A stretch of 64,000 nt of DNA, from assembly GCA_025355505.1 (NCBI GenBank), contig JANXZM010000109.1:1-64000 (forward strand), given 5' to 3'. Every line of letters starts with the position of its first letter. Positions within the stretch are counted from its first letter, which is position 1. The DNA comes from Acidobacteriaceae bacterium. GTDB taxonomy: Bacteria > Acidobacteriota > Terriglobia > Terriglobales > Acidobacteriaceae. Below are positions 50,034 to 57,909 of the stretch, piece by piece. Made by a program: the position numbers and the translations under genes. The notes under the pieces were generated by a model that saw only the letters and a list, made by a program, of their open reading frames with translations, was not told the origin of the DNA and searched no databases.

Positions 50034-50960
50034 ATGCCCCGCGGAAATATGCCGCGTCAACCCAGTCGCAGCGGACGACAGGAAGGTGCGCGCCTGGCGA
50101 AGGGTGCGCTGTTGAAGGGTGTGCCATTGCAGGACACACCATCGTCGAAGGCTGCAACATCAAAGAATACGGCTGCGCGTCCCGCCGCCGGTCGAGCGTT
50201 GCTGAACACTGGGAAGACGCCGCAGGCTGCGGTCCTGAAAAAAAAATTTGCATCTGGAAGGAAAGACGCGGCAAGCCGCTTCTCTACTTATGATCCTTTG
50301 GCGCCTGAGCGTGTGCGCCAGATTATCGCGGGCCTTGATCATCTCTATCCCGAAATGACTTGCGCTCTCACTCACCGAAGCGCATGGGAATTGCTGGTGG
50401 CTACGATTCTTTCGGCGCAGTGTACCGACGTGCGGGTGAACATGGTCACGCCCGTGCTTTTTGAAAAATATCCGACCGTGCAGGATTTCGCGGGGCTAGA
50501 GCCGGAACAGTTGGAGCCGGACATCCGCTCGACCGGCTTCTTCCGCAACAAGTCGAAGTCGGTGGTGGGTGCGGCGCGGAAGGTGGTCGCGGACTTTGGC
50601 GGGAACGTGCCACAGACGATGGAGGAATTGGTGAGCCTCCCCGGTGTGGCGCGGAAAACGGCGAACGTGGTGCTTGGGACGTGGTTTAAGAAGAATGACG
50701 GGGTGGTCGTGGATACGCACGTGACGCGGATTTCACGGCGGTTGGAACTGACGAAGCAGGAAGACGCGAAGAAAATTGAAGAGGATCTGATGCGGATTAT
50801 CCCCCGGGAACGCTGGACCGACTTTTCTCACGAAGTGATCTGGCACGGGCGGAAGCTCTGTGTGGCGCGCAGTCCGAAGTGCGCCGATTGCGCTCTGGAG
50901 AAGCTGTGTCACGCCGCGGACAAGACTTGGTCTACGGTTGAGATTCACTCGCAGTCTTAG
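50034..50960 (+). CDS. nth: Endonuclease III with long basic N-terminal extension
   Basis: Start at ATG 50034 with SD aggagg (308 aa). Residues ~1-88 are a Lys/Arg/Ala-rich, low-complexity tail absent from typical 210-residue Nth. The core follows: ELLVATILSAQCTDVRVN, IRSTGFFRNKSKSVVGAARK, LPGVARKTANVVLGTW (HhH; catalytic Lys in ARKTAN), VDTHVTRISRRL (catalytic Asp) and the [4Fe-4S] cysteines in CVARSPKCADCALEKLC. It removes oxidised pyrimidines and cuts the AP site. The tail may add DNA binding or be organism-specific. Confidence 0.93.
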   Translation: MPRGNMPRQPSRSGRQEGARLAKGALLKGVPLQDTPSSKAATSKNTAARPAAGRALLNTGKTPQAAVLKKKFASGRKDAASRFSTYDPLAPERVRQIIAGLDHLYPEMTCALTHRSAWELLVATILSAQCTDVRVNMVTPVLFEKYPTVQDFAGLEPEQLEPDIRSTGFFRNKSKSVVGAARKVVADFGGNVPQTMEELVSLPGVARKTANVVLGTWFKKNDGVVVDTHVTRISRRLELTKQEDAKKIEEDLMRIIPRERWTDFSHEVIWHGRKLCVARSPKCADCALEKLCHAADKTWSTVEIHSQS

Positions 50961-50985
50961 GGTCGGCGGCGTACGAGGAGAGGCC

Positions 50986-51030
50986 GAGCTGGGCTGGGCT
51001 GGGCTTGGCTTGGTTTGGTTTGGTTTGGAC
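50986..51030. repeat. Degenerate pentanucleotide tandem repeat
   Basis: Nine 5-bp units run GAGCT, GGGCT x3, TGGCT, TGGTT x3, TGGAC in order. The gradual change from GGGCT to TGGTT suggests slippage plus point change. It lies just past the nth stop and touches the hairpin at 51027. Confidence 0.7.
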
Positions 51031-51048
51031 GGGCGAGGGCGCCCGTCC
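51027..51048. repeat. REP-like hairpin GGACGGGCG/CGCCCGTCC
   Basis: GGACGGGCG (51027-51035), AGGG, CGCCCGTCC (51040-51048), followed by ctaca, in the convergent nth/phosphatase gap. It shares the TCCCTACA-type flank and inverted G/C core with the other hairpins in the window. It could stop transcription from both sides, though T runs are absent. Confidence 0.55.
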
Positions 51049-51065
51049 CTACACGAGCAAAGGCC

Positions 51066-52712
51066 TTAGCCGCCGGTGTAGGACAGTTCTACTACGGTGC
51101 AATCGTCGTTGAGCGGCGTGCCTCCGCAAAAATCGGCGACTGCAGTGAAAACGTCCTCCATCGACGCACTCTTCCCGGCTACGTCTTCGAGGCGCTCGCT
51201 GTCGAACATATCTCCGTGGGCATTTTCGGCCTCAGTGACGCCATCGGTCACCAGGATCAACCGATCCCCCGGCCGCATCTGGCAGCGGTCGCTCGAGTAA
51301 GTCGCATCCGCCAACAGGCCTACCGGCAGGTTGCCGTGGGATGGCCGGAGCACTTCGTTGCCACAGATCCACACCGGCGGAACGTGTCCGCAATTGACGT
51401 ATTCGAGATCACCGTCGCTGCGCAGGCGCGTGATGATCATGGTCGCGTATTTCTCGCCGATGTGCTTGTAGGTGAAGAAGCGATTGACGGCGTCGACGAT
51501 TTCCACGAGTGGCATGCCTGAAATGAGTTGCGAGTAGACCATCCCCTGGAGAATGGAGGCGAGCAGCGCGGCTGAGACTCCTTTGCCGCTGACGTCGGCA
51601 AGAACAACGGCCAGGCCTTGGGGCGTGTTTACGGCTTCAAAGAAATCGCCTCCGATTTCTTTACAAGACATATTGCGTCCGTTCACCTTCGCAAAAGGGA
51701 CCTCGGGCAGGGTTACCGCTAACAGACGCTGCTGAATGGAGGCTGCAATCGACAGCTCCTGCTGGTAACGGCGGCCGGCTTCTTCGGCCTGCACCAGGCG
51801 CGCGTTCTCGACCAACTGCGCAGCTTCAGTCGCGATCGCGCGCAGAATATCGTGGCTGACGCTGGTGATATCACGCGAGGCAAAGCGGGAGTCCACATAG
51901 AGCGCCCCCATCACTTCTCCGCCGGCCGGCTGCTCGGCACGAGTCGTCTGCACCATCGGCTTGCGCAACGGCATACAGATCACGGTTCGCAGGTCGAAGG
52001 CGACGATGCTTTGCCGCTGCTGCACATCGAGCATCTGACTGGTGTCGGTGATCAGGTATTCGGAATTCGCGGTTAACGCACCGTCGAGCACCGATCGAGA
52101 AATCGTCTTGTCGTCGAGCAGCGGCTCACCCTTCGAGTTACGTCCGGCGCCAAGCGTCAGGTTCCCTTCGATATCGCGAAGGAAGATGTAGCCGCGTTCG
52201 GCACGCGTCAGTTTCAGCGTGGCCTCGAGCAGCGTAACCAGGATTTCATCGAGCACGCCGATGGTGTTCAGCTTGCGCGCCGCTTCCATGAACAACGTGA
52301 GTTTCTCGAGGTCGCTGGCCTCCGGGGCGATCTGGATGCCCGAGATCTGGCTCAGGAACTCCCGCGCCGTGTTCGAGGTCGTGTGCAGTGGATGGAAGAT
52401 CAGGTAGGCAATATCGCGTGCGCCAAATTCCAGCCGGTCGTTGCGTTGGAGCTTGTGCCGGTCAACCTTCTCGCCATTGACAAAGGTGCCGTGCTTGCTG
52501 CCTAAGTCCACGAGAAAAAATTCGCCGTTTTCTGAAACGATCGTCGCATGCTCGCGGGACACGCGCGGATCGGCGATCACCAGGTCGCGGTCCACCTTGC
52601 GGCCCACGGTGTAAGGAGTGTGATTCAGCGACAGCGTCTGCTGATCATTCCCCTGTACAAAGATCGCGATGGGAAAAATGCTGGATATGCCCGAATGCGA
52701 CGAAACCGACAT
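51066..52712 (-). CDS. FHA-GAF-PP2C (RsbU/SpoIIE-like) signalling phosphatase
   Basis: 548 aa; ATG 52712 with aggagagtcc. FHA domain (~20-115): YTVGRKVDRDLVIADPRVSR, EHATIVS, DLGSKHGTFVNGEKVD, whose R and S/H residues bind phosphothreonine. GAF (~135-310). PP2C_SIG/SpoIIE phosphatase (~325-545): KEIGGDFFEAV, VVLADVSGKGVSAALLAS, GDLEYVNCGHVPPVW, DRLILVTDGVTEAEN and NDDCTVVEL supply the Mn/Mg Asp residues. It probably dephosphorylates an anti-sigma antagonist in response to Ser/Thr kinase signals. No sigma-factor partner is adjacent. Confidence 0.93.
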   Translation of the reverse strand: MSVSSHSGISSIFPIAIFVQGNDQQTLSLNHTPYTVGRKVDRDLVIADPRVSREHATIVSENGEFFLVDLGSKHGTFVNGEKVDRHKLQRNDRLEFGARDIAYLIFHPLHTTSNTAREFLSQISGIQIAPEASDLEKLTLFMEAARKLNTIGVLDEILVTLLEATLKLTRAERGYIFLRDIEGNLTLGAGRNSKGEPLLDDKTISRSVLDGALTANSEYLITDTSQMLDVQQRQSIVAFDLRTVICMPLRKPMVQTTRAEQPAGGEVMGALYVDSRFASRDITSVSHDILRAIATEAAQLVENARLVQAEEAGRRYQQELSIAASIQQRLLAVTLPEVPFAKVNGRNMSCKEIGGDFFEAVNTPQGLAVVLADVSGKGVSAALLASILQGMVYSQLISGMPLVEIVDAVNRFFTYKHIGEKYATMIITRLRSDGDLEYVNCGHVPPVWICGNEVLRPSHGNLPVGLLADATYSSDRCQMRPGDRLILVTDGVTEAENAHGDMFDSERLEDVAGKSASMEDVFTAVADFCGGTPLNDDCTVVELSYTGG

Positions 52713-52783
52713 GTACCCTGGACTCTCCTGCGGCCATCATGTCAGCAAAAAACGCCAGCGCCTGACACGGGCTCCCAAGCATT

Positions 52784-54097
52784 CTACGACGAGCGCGGCC
52801 CTGCTGATGCAGTAAAAGTCTTCTGATAATAGTGGACCAGCATCAGGGCAGCCACTGCCACGGGGATCTGAGGCACCGTCCAGGCAGGGATTGCCCAAGC
52901 CCGCTCGACCGTCTCTAGGGGCAAAACGAAGGAAAGCCCGGCCAGAACTGTGCTCGAGAACCACGGCCACACCAGCAATGCGGCAACCATGGTCAGGATG
53001 ACACGGCTGACGACGTTTTTTTCCCAGATCGATCTTCGGTCTCGGGCTATAACAAGGATGGCGGGAAGCAGCAGCACCTGATTGTAGAGAGAAAAAGTGG
53101 GCACCGTGAGTACGGTCAGCGCCATCACGAGACAGGTGGATGACTGGAATGCGCCGGTATTTTCCGGCTGTTTACGCCGCTTCCAGCAAACTAGCGCGGT
53201 GGTTCCCGCAAACAGCACTTCCAGAAGTCTGCCCCAGGGAGAGGGGAGGACCGCCTCCAGCAGCGGGACTGCCTGGGTGTAGCGCCAGTACTCGCCGGCC
53301 GCGTGCCAAAAACGGCCGATCCAGTGCGGCAGCCACCACTCCGAAGCGGCGCAGAGAACTGCCATGGTGCCTAGAAACGAAGCCGCCCAGCGATAGCGGC
53401 GTCTCAAGTCACCGAGGCTCCATATACCGAGCCATAGCAGCAGAGGCAGCACGAGTTGAGGCTTGATGGTCGCCAGGGCCAGCACAATACCCGCGGCAAC
53501 GGGGCGGCCCGCAACCAGCAGCGCCATCGCCACCGCGCACATGGCGGCAACCAGCAGAGTTAGTTGCTGGAGTTTGAGACCCTGCAACACGGGCACACTG
53601 CCCAGGGTTAAGGCCAGCATGGCGGCCTGAACCGAAGGAGCGACCGGCCAACTTAACACACGAAGCCAGAGAGGAACGCTGGCTAACGTCACGCCTACCA
53701 GAATCCAGAAGAACGATCGTTGCACAACTCCGAAGCCAAGATGGACTGTAGGCGCCAAATAAAAAACGACGTACGCGGGATAAGCGAAAGCTTGCTGGTC
53801 TTTTGGATCCGCGGGACGGGAAGGATCGAGGGGGCGGCCGTAGTATCCGGCTTGAATCTCGCGCGTAACTTCGGGGCTGTACGGGTCTCGGCCATGCAGC
53901 AGAAGTTCCTGAGCCCCGATCCAGCGGGGATAGAGGTCAGAAAGATTTCCACGCGGGTTGCCGTGTGCAGCCGCATAAATAACTTGATGAGCCACAAGCA
54001 CGCGCTGGACATACAACCATCCGCCAACTGCGGAGAGCACCGCCGCCAGTACCAACCATATCTGTGAACGGAAAGGGTTGGAACAAATCATGCTCAT
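52784..54097 (-). CDS. GT87-type polyprenol-linked mannosyltransferase-like membrane protein
   Basis: Start at ATG 54097 (437 aa): it overlaps the stop of the upstream gene as ATGA and has ggaggtgccagc as SD. About nine to eleven TM helices. DLYPRWIGAQELLLHGRDPY, FAYPAYVVFYLAP, LVLALATIKPQLVLPLLLWL and PTFSLYNQVLLLP are characteristic of glycosyltransferase family 87 (DUF2029). These transfer sugars from polyprenyl phosphates outside the membrane. Translational coupling to the related gene upstream implies a pair acting together. Confidence 0.85.
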   Translation of the reverse strand: MSMICSNPFRSQIWLVLAAVLSAVGGWLYVQRVLVAHQVIYAAAHGNPRGNLSDLYPRWIGAQELLLHGRDPYSPEVTREIQAGYYGRPLDPSRPADPKDQQAFAYPAYVVFYLAPTVHLGFGVVQRSFFWILVGVTLASVPLWLRVLSWPVAPSVQAAMLALTLGSVPVLQGLKLQQLTLLVAAMCAVAMALLVAGRPVAAGIVLALATIKPQLVLPLLLWLGIWSLGDLRRRYRWAASFLGTMAVLCAASEWWLPHWIGRFWHAAGEYWRYTQAVPLLEAVLPSPWGRLLEVLFAGTTALVCWKRRKQPENTGAFQSSTCLVMALTVLTVPTFSLYNQVLLLPAILVIARDRRSIWEKNVVSRVILTMVAALLVWPWFSSTVLAGLSFVLPLETVERAWAIPAWTVPQIPVAVAALMLVHYYQKTFTASAGPRSS

Positions 54098-55305
54098 GCT
54101 GGCACCTCCGCTGGAGCGGGGGCAAGAACCAGCCTCAGATAGAGCCACAGCAAAACCAGAGAAAACCAGAAATAACGATCGACAACCAACCACAAGAGCA
54201 TATGAAGCGGAGCGAGGAACATGAGCACGACGAGCAAAAATACCCATGCATCGAGCTTCTTTTCTTTCTCTCTCACATCAACCGTTCGGGAAAGCAAGCA
54301 GAGTGACATCGGAAGCAGCAGACAGAGGTCGTACACAAGCGCATGAAAGCTGACCAGGATGGTAGTGACCGCAGCCAGACTGGACAAGTAGATGATGGAG
54401 TCTCGCCCGTGGTGGATCCGGCGCATAGCTACCAAGAACACAACCACCGACGAGGCGCAGATGAGCAGGGCGATTACCGCTCCTGACGAGATGAATCCAG
54501 GCACCAGCTGTTCGACCAGACCACGGAGGTTCGGCACAGATTCCGGGCCAAAAGCGCGAGCAGCAGGCGTCCCTTCCAGGCGGAGAACAAACCGAGCGTA
54601 GTCGAGCAGGCCGCGCCACCCCACGATGACCACGGAGATGCCAGCCAGAACAAAAGCCACCGGTACGAAGCCGACGAAAACACGCCAACGCCTAATCGCA
54701 AGGAGAACAACCAAAGGCAGGGCAAGTTGAGGCCGGAAAAGACACGCAGCCAAAAGCGCACCGGCCACCGCGTCATTCCCTCGATCAAGGCGAATGACCG
54801 CAAGCACGAAAAGGAGCAGCAACAGAATCATGTCTTGCCCTTGAATTATGCCCATTGCCACAGGGTAGAATGCGGTGGCGCCAAGGCCCAATATAAGGGG
54901 TGGGACAGCCGCGAACTGCGAAAAGTGTCTTCTCAAAAGGGTTACGCTCACTGCCAGCATGATCAAGTTGAGCGCGGTCCAGAGGAGATAGGCCGGCCAA
55001 TACTCCAACCGCGTGAAGGGGAGGAACAAAAGGGCTTCGAACGGCGGGTGATTGAATGGCAGCGGTCCTTGCCGGATGGGGACGTGCGTAAACGTGAGTT
55101 GCATCCGGTATTGAGTTGCCAGATTGTAAAGAGTGGAAGCCTGGCCGCTTCGGAGAAGGCGTGCGGCGGTGTAGAAGATGGTGAAATCCTGGTATCCATT
55201 CTTCAGCAACGGCATCACTCGAAACAGCAGGGTGAGGTTGCAGAACGTCATCGCCAGCAGAAAGGCCGCGACCAGAAACTTGCGCTTTTGGACGAACGCA
55301 GTCAT
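54094..55305 (-). CDS. GT87-type membrane glycosyltransferase
   Basis: 403 aa; ATG 55305. About ten TM helices. The family patterns GYQDFTIFYTAARLLRSGQA, LPFNHPPFEALLFLPFTRL, GIIQGQDMILLLLLFVLAV, ALLAACLFRPQLALPLVVLL and ATTILVSFHALVYDLCLLLP match the GT87/DUF2029 group. It comes first in a two-gene operon with 52784-54097, and is divergent from a third multipass protein with a different layout. The acceptor glycan is unknown, but a surface polysaccharide or glycolipid is likely. Confidence 0.85.
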   Translation of the reverse strand: MTAFVQKRKFLVAAFLLAMTFCNLTLLFRVMPLLKNGYQDFTIFYTAARLLRSGQASTLYNLATQYRMQLTFTHVPIRQGPLPFNHPPFEALLFLPFTRLEYWPAYLLWTALNLIMLAVSVTLLRRHFSQFAAVPPLILGLGATAFYPVAMGIIQGQDMILLLLLFVLAVIRLDRGNDAVAGALLAACLFRPQLALPLVVLLAIRRWRVFVGFVPVAFVLAGISVVIVGWRGLLDYARFVLRLEGTPAARAFGPESVPNLRGLVEQLVPGFISSGAVIALLICASSVVVFLVAMRRIHHGRDSIIYLSSLAAVTTILVSFHALVYDLCLLLPMSLCLLSRTVDVREKEKKLDAWVFLLVVLMFLAPLHMLLWLVVDRYFWFSLVLLWLYLRLVLAPAPAEVPA

Positions 55306-55330
55306 AGAAGCTTTTGCAGAAGCCTGATTC

Positions 55331-55336
55331 TATAAT
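55331..55336 (+). promoter_or_regulatory. TATAAT box right before a start codon
   Basis: A perfect TATAAT at 55331-55336 lies 7 nt before ATG 55344. If it is a -10 box, transcription would begin at or next to the ATG, giving a leaderless mRNA. No good -35 at 16-18 bp is visible, so the site may be an extended-10 promoter or chance. Confidence 0.3.
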
Positions 55337-55343
55337 CCCGGCA

Positions 55344-56855
55344 ATGGCTATGCGTGGAATTTCTGGGTTCGGCAGCCGTCGTGTGTTTGCCGCCGTGTTG
55401 CTGTTCGGCCTGCTGGCGATGACGGCGCGCAACGCGGTCGATCCCGATCTCTGGTGGCATCTGCGCACCGGGCAGTGGATCGTGGAAGCCGGCCAAGTCC
55501 CTCACTCCGACCCTTTCTCGTTCACTCGCGCCGGTCATGCCTGGGTGTCGCATGAATGGCTGACGGAGGTCGTGTTTTACGAACTCTGGAAACGCGGTGG
55601 CGCTGCGGCGCTGATCGTGTTCTCCGCGATGATTACGACGGCTGGTTTTATGCTGCTTTACCTGCGCTGTCCCGGGAAGAAGCAATGGGCAGCCGCAGCG
55701 ACGGCGTTCGGTGCTTTAGCTTCAGCTCCCTCCTGGGGCGTACGGCCGCAGATGTTTACTTTTACGCTGGCCAGCCTGCTTCTATGGCTGGTCCAGGCTG
55801 GCGAGGAGCGTCCGAGACTCCTTCTTTGGGTACCGCCGCTGTTTCTGCTATGGCTGAATCTGCACGGCGGATTCGCGCTCGGCCCCACACTGTTGTTGGC
55901 GTATGGTGTCGGCCTGCTTATGGAGACGGCCTGCGGCAACACACCCTGGCAGCAGACTCGTCCCATCCTCTTGCGGGTGCTGCTGCTTCTGCTGGTTTGT
56001 TTGGCGCTCGTGCCTCTCAACCCCAGCGGCGCCCAACTCTATCGTTATCCGTTCGATACTTTACGCTCTCCGGGGATGCGGTCGTTCATTGGCGAGTGGC
56101 GCTCACCGGATTTTCATGAATGGCTCTATCGTCCATTCTTACTGATATGGCTGTTGGTTCTGGCCGCACTCGCCAGTTTCCGCTCGCGGCCCAGGGGACG
56201 TGTGATCGTACCCCTGCTCCTGACCTCTTTCGCGGCTCTGGATGCCGTCCGCCACATACCAATTTTCGTTTTGGTGGCGATACCGGTGATCGCCGCTGCC
56301 CTCCCGGCTGCTTCAACGTCCTACGCGGTCTGGCAACGGCGTCCAGACTCTTTGCGGTCCAAGCCACTTTTCAACGGGGCGGTTGTCGTTCTGCTGGCGG
56401 TCCTGGCATTGGTGAAGTGGGTCAGTCTTTCCCGCAACCAAAATGCCCGCGAGGCGGAGCAGTTTCCCCAACAAGCTGTCGCGTTCTTGCGGGCCAGCGA
56501 CCAACCCCGGAGAATTTTCGTTTACTACGACTGGGGAGGATATGCGATCTGGAAACTCTATCCCGAATATCGTGTATTCGTGGATGGCCGGGCCGACCTC
56601 TATGGCGACGACCTAATGCATCAGTTTGAGACTGCCGTGCAGTTCCGCACCGGCTGGCGAGACATTCTTGATAGCTGGAAAGTCGAGGCGATACTTGTGC
56701 CCCCTTCCTGCGCGCTGGCTCAAGCCCTCCTTCTGGACTCCAATTGGCATACTGCATTCAGCGACTCTAAGGCGATGATCCTGTTCCGGGCACACGCCGC
56801 CGTCGAAAATGCTGCCACTTCTAAAGGACCGCTCGTCAGAGGGACAAGAAAGTGA
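55344..56855 (+). CDS. Multipass membrane protein of the 'DPDLWWHLRTG' type
   Basis: Start at ATG 55344 or 55350 (~503 aa). Opening: TM helix, then NAVDPDLWWHLRTGQWIVEA, VSHEWLTEVVFYELWKRGG, followed by about ten TM helices (SAPSWGVRPQMFTFTLASLL, LHGGFALGPTLLLAYGVGLL) and a soluble C-terminal domain (RRIFVYYDWGGYAIWKLYPE, FVDGRADLYGDDLM). The DPDLWWHL signature with an early Asp after TM1 resembles GT-C-fold glycosyltransferases. It is divergent from two GT87 genes, suggesting one surface-glycan locus. Enzyme activity is not proven. Confidence 0.75.
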   Translation: MAMRGISGFGSRRVFAAVLLFGLLAMTARNAVDPDLWWHLRTGQWIVEAGQVPHSDPFSFTRAGHAWVSHEWLTEVVFYELWKRGGAAALIVFSAMITTAGFMLLYLRCPGKKQWAAAATAFGALASAPSWGVRPQMFTFTLASLLLWLVQAGEERPRLLLWVPPLFLLWLNLHGGFALGPTLLLAYGVGLLMETACGNTPWQQTRPILLRVLLLLLVCLALVPLNPSGAQLYRYPFDTLRSPGMRSFIGEWRSPDFHEWLYRPFLLIWLLVLAALASFRSRPRGRVIVPLLLTSFAALDAVRHIPIFVLVAIPVIAAALPAASTSYAVWQRRPDSLRSKPLFNGAVVVLLAVLALVKWVSLSRNQNAREAEQFPQQAVAFLRASDQPRRIFVYYDWGGYAIWKLYPEYRVFVDGRADLYGDDLMHQFETAVQFRTGWRDILDSWKVEAILVPPSCALAQALLLDSNWHTAFSDSKAMILFRAHAAVENAATSKGPLVRGTRK

Positions 56856-56971
56856 AAAAATGTTTCCCAGAGCCATCCCGAATCTGCGAAACTAAGGCGC
56901 GTACAGGGATTGGTTCCAATGCGCGTCCCGGGGCAACAACGTAAGTCCGGATTTGTTCCGGAAGGAGAGGA

Positions 56972-57817
56972 ATGAACCGAAGCCGTTTGCTGATGATCGG
57001 AGGCTTGGCGCTGGCTCTCGGCCTGCTCGCCAGCTACACCGTCTATACCCGGCTGCGGAACTTCGCGGGTTCAGCCGGCAATGAGCTCGGAGTGCAGGTC
57101 GTGGTAGCGGCCAACGATATTCAGGTCGGAGTCAAGTTGGAAGCTCACGATATCCGCGTGATCACTCTCCCGCAATCGGCGGTTCCTCCGGGGGCTTTCT
57201 CCGCAACCTCTAAGGTTGTGGGGCGCGGCGCAGTTCTGCCGATGAGCAGCGGCGAATTTATTCTTCCGGGCAAGCTGGCGGCGATAAACGCTGGAGCTGG
57301 ACTGCCCTCAATGATCCCGCCGGGAATGCGCGCTGTTTCGGTGCGCGTCAACGATGTAGTTTCGGTGGCGGGCTTCGTGCAACCGGGTACGCGCGTGGAT
57401 GTGCTGGCTACCGGTGGTCTAGGTGGCAACGACCGGCAGACGACGACCGTCCTCGAAAACGTCGCGGTCATCGCCGTGGGCAAGAGCCTGGACCGAAACG
57501 CTTCCGCGGATGGGCAAACCGCCCCGGTGATTACGCTCCTGGTTTCTCCCGACGACGCGCAGAAGCTGGCCCTGGTTTCGCAGGAAGGACGGATTCAGCT
57601 GTCTTTGCGCAATCCGCTGGACACTAAAAAAGGAGGCATCGGCGCGACCCGGACCAGTTCGCTGTATCTGGGCGAAGCACCGGCAAGAACCGAGCCGAAA
57701 CCCAGGATTCGCAAGGTGGCGGCCAAAGTTCCGGCATCGGCGCCGGCGCCCTACGCGGTAGAAATGATCCGTGGCAGCAAACGGGATGAAATTAAATTTG
57801 AAGAAAAAAAGTTTTGA
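56972..57817 (+). CDS. cpaB: Flp pilus assembly protein CpaB (RcpC)
   Basis: 281 aa; ATG 56972 with gaaggagagg. N-terminal TM, then SAF domain (VVVAANDIQVGVKLEAHDIR, VGRGAVLPMSSGEFIL) and the RcpC part (GMRAVSVRVNDVVSVAGFVQ, PGTRVDVLATGGLGGNDRQT, TTVLENVAVIAVGKSLDRNA, ITLLVSPDDAQKLALVSQEG). It is a periplasmic partner of the Tad secretin. First gene of the tad cluster visible here; the Flp pilin and prepilin peptidase are not upstream and must be elsewhere. Confidence 0.95.
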   Translation: MNRSRLLMIGGLALALGLLASYTVYTRLRNFAGSAGNELGVQVVVAANDIQVGVKLEAHDIRVITLPQSAVPPGAFSATSKVVGRGAVLPMSSGEFILPGKLAAINAGAGLPSMIPPGMRAVSVRVNDVVSVAGFVQPGTRVDVLATGGLGGNDRQTTTVLENVAVIAVGKSLDRNASADGQTAPVITLLVSPDDAQKLALVSQEGRIQLSLRNPLDTKKGGIGATRTSSLYLGEAPARTEPKPRIRKVAAKVPASAPAPYAVEMIRGSKRDEIKFEEKKF

Positions 57818-57909
57818 GCCGTCCATACCGCAATTATTTGCGTCCCCACATTTTCTCGATGGACGCTTTCGACGGATTTGTTCGTGCCACCTCGCAGAGG
57901 TCCGAATTC

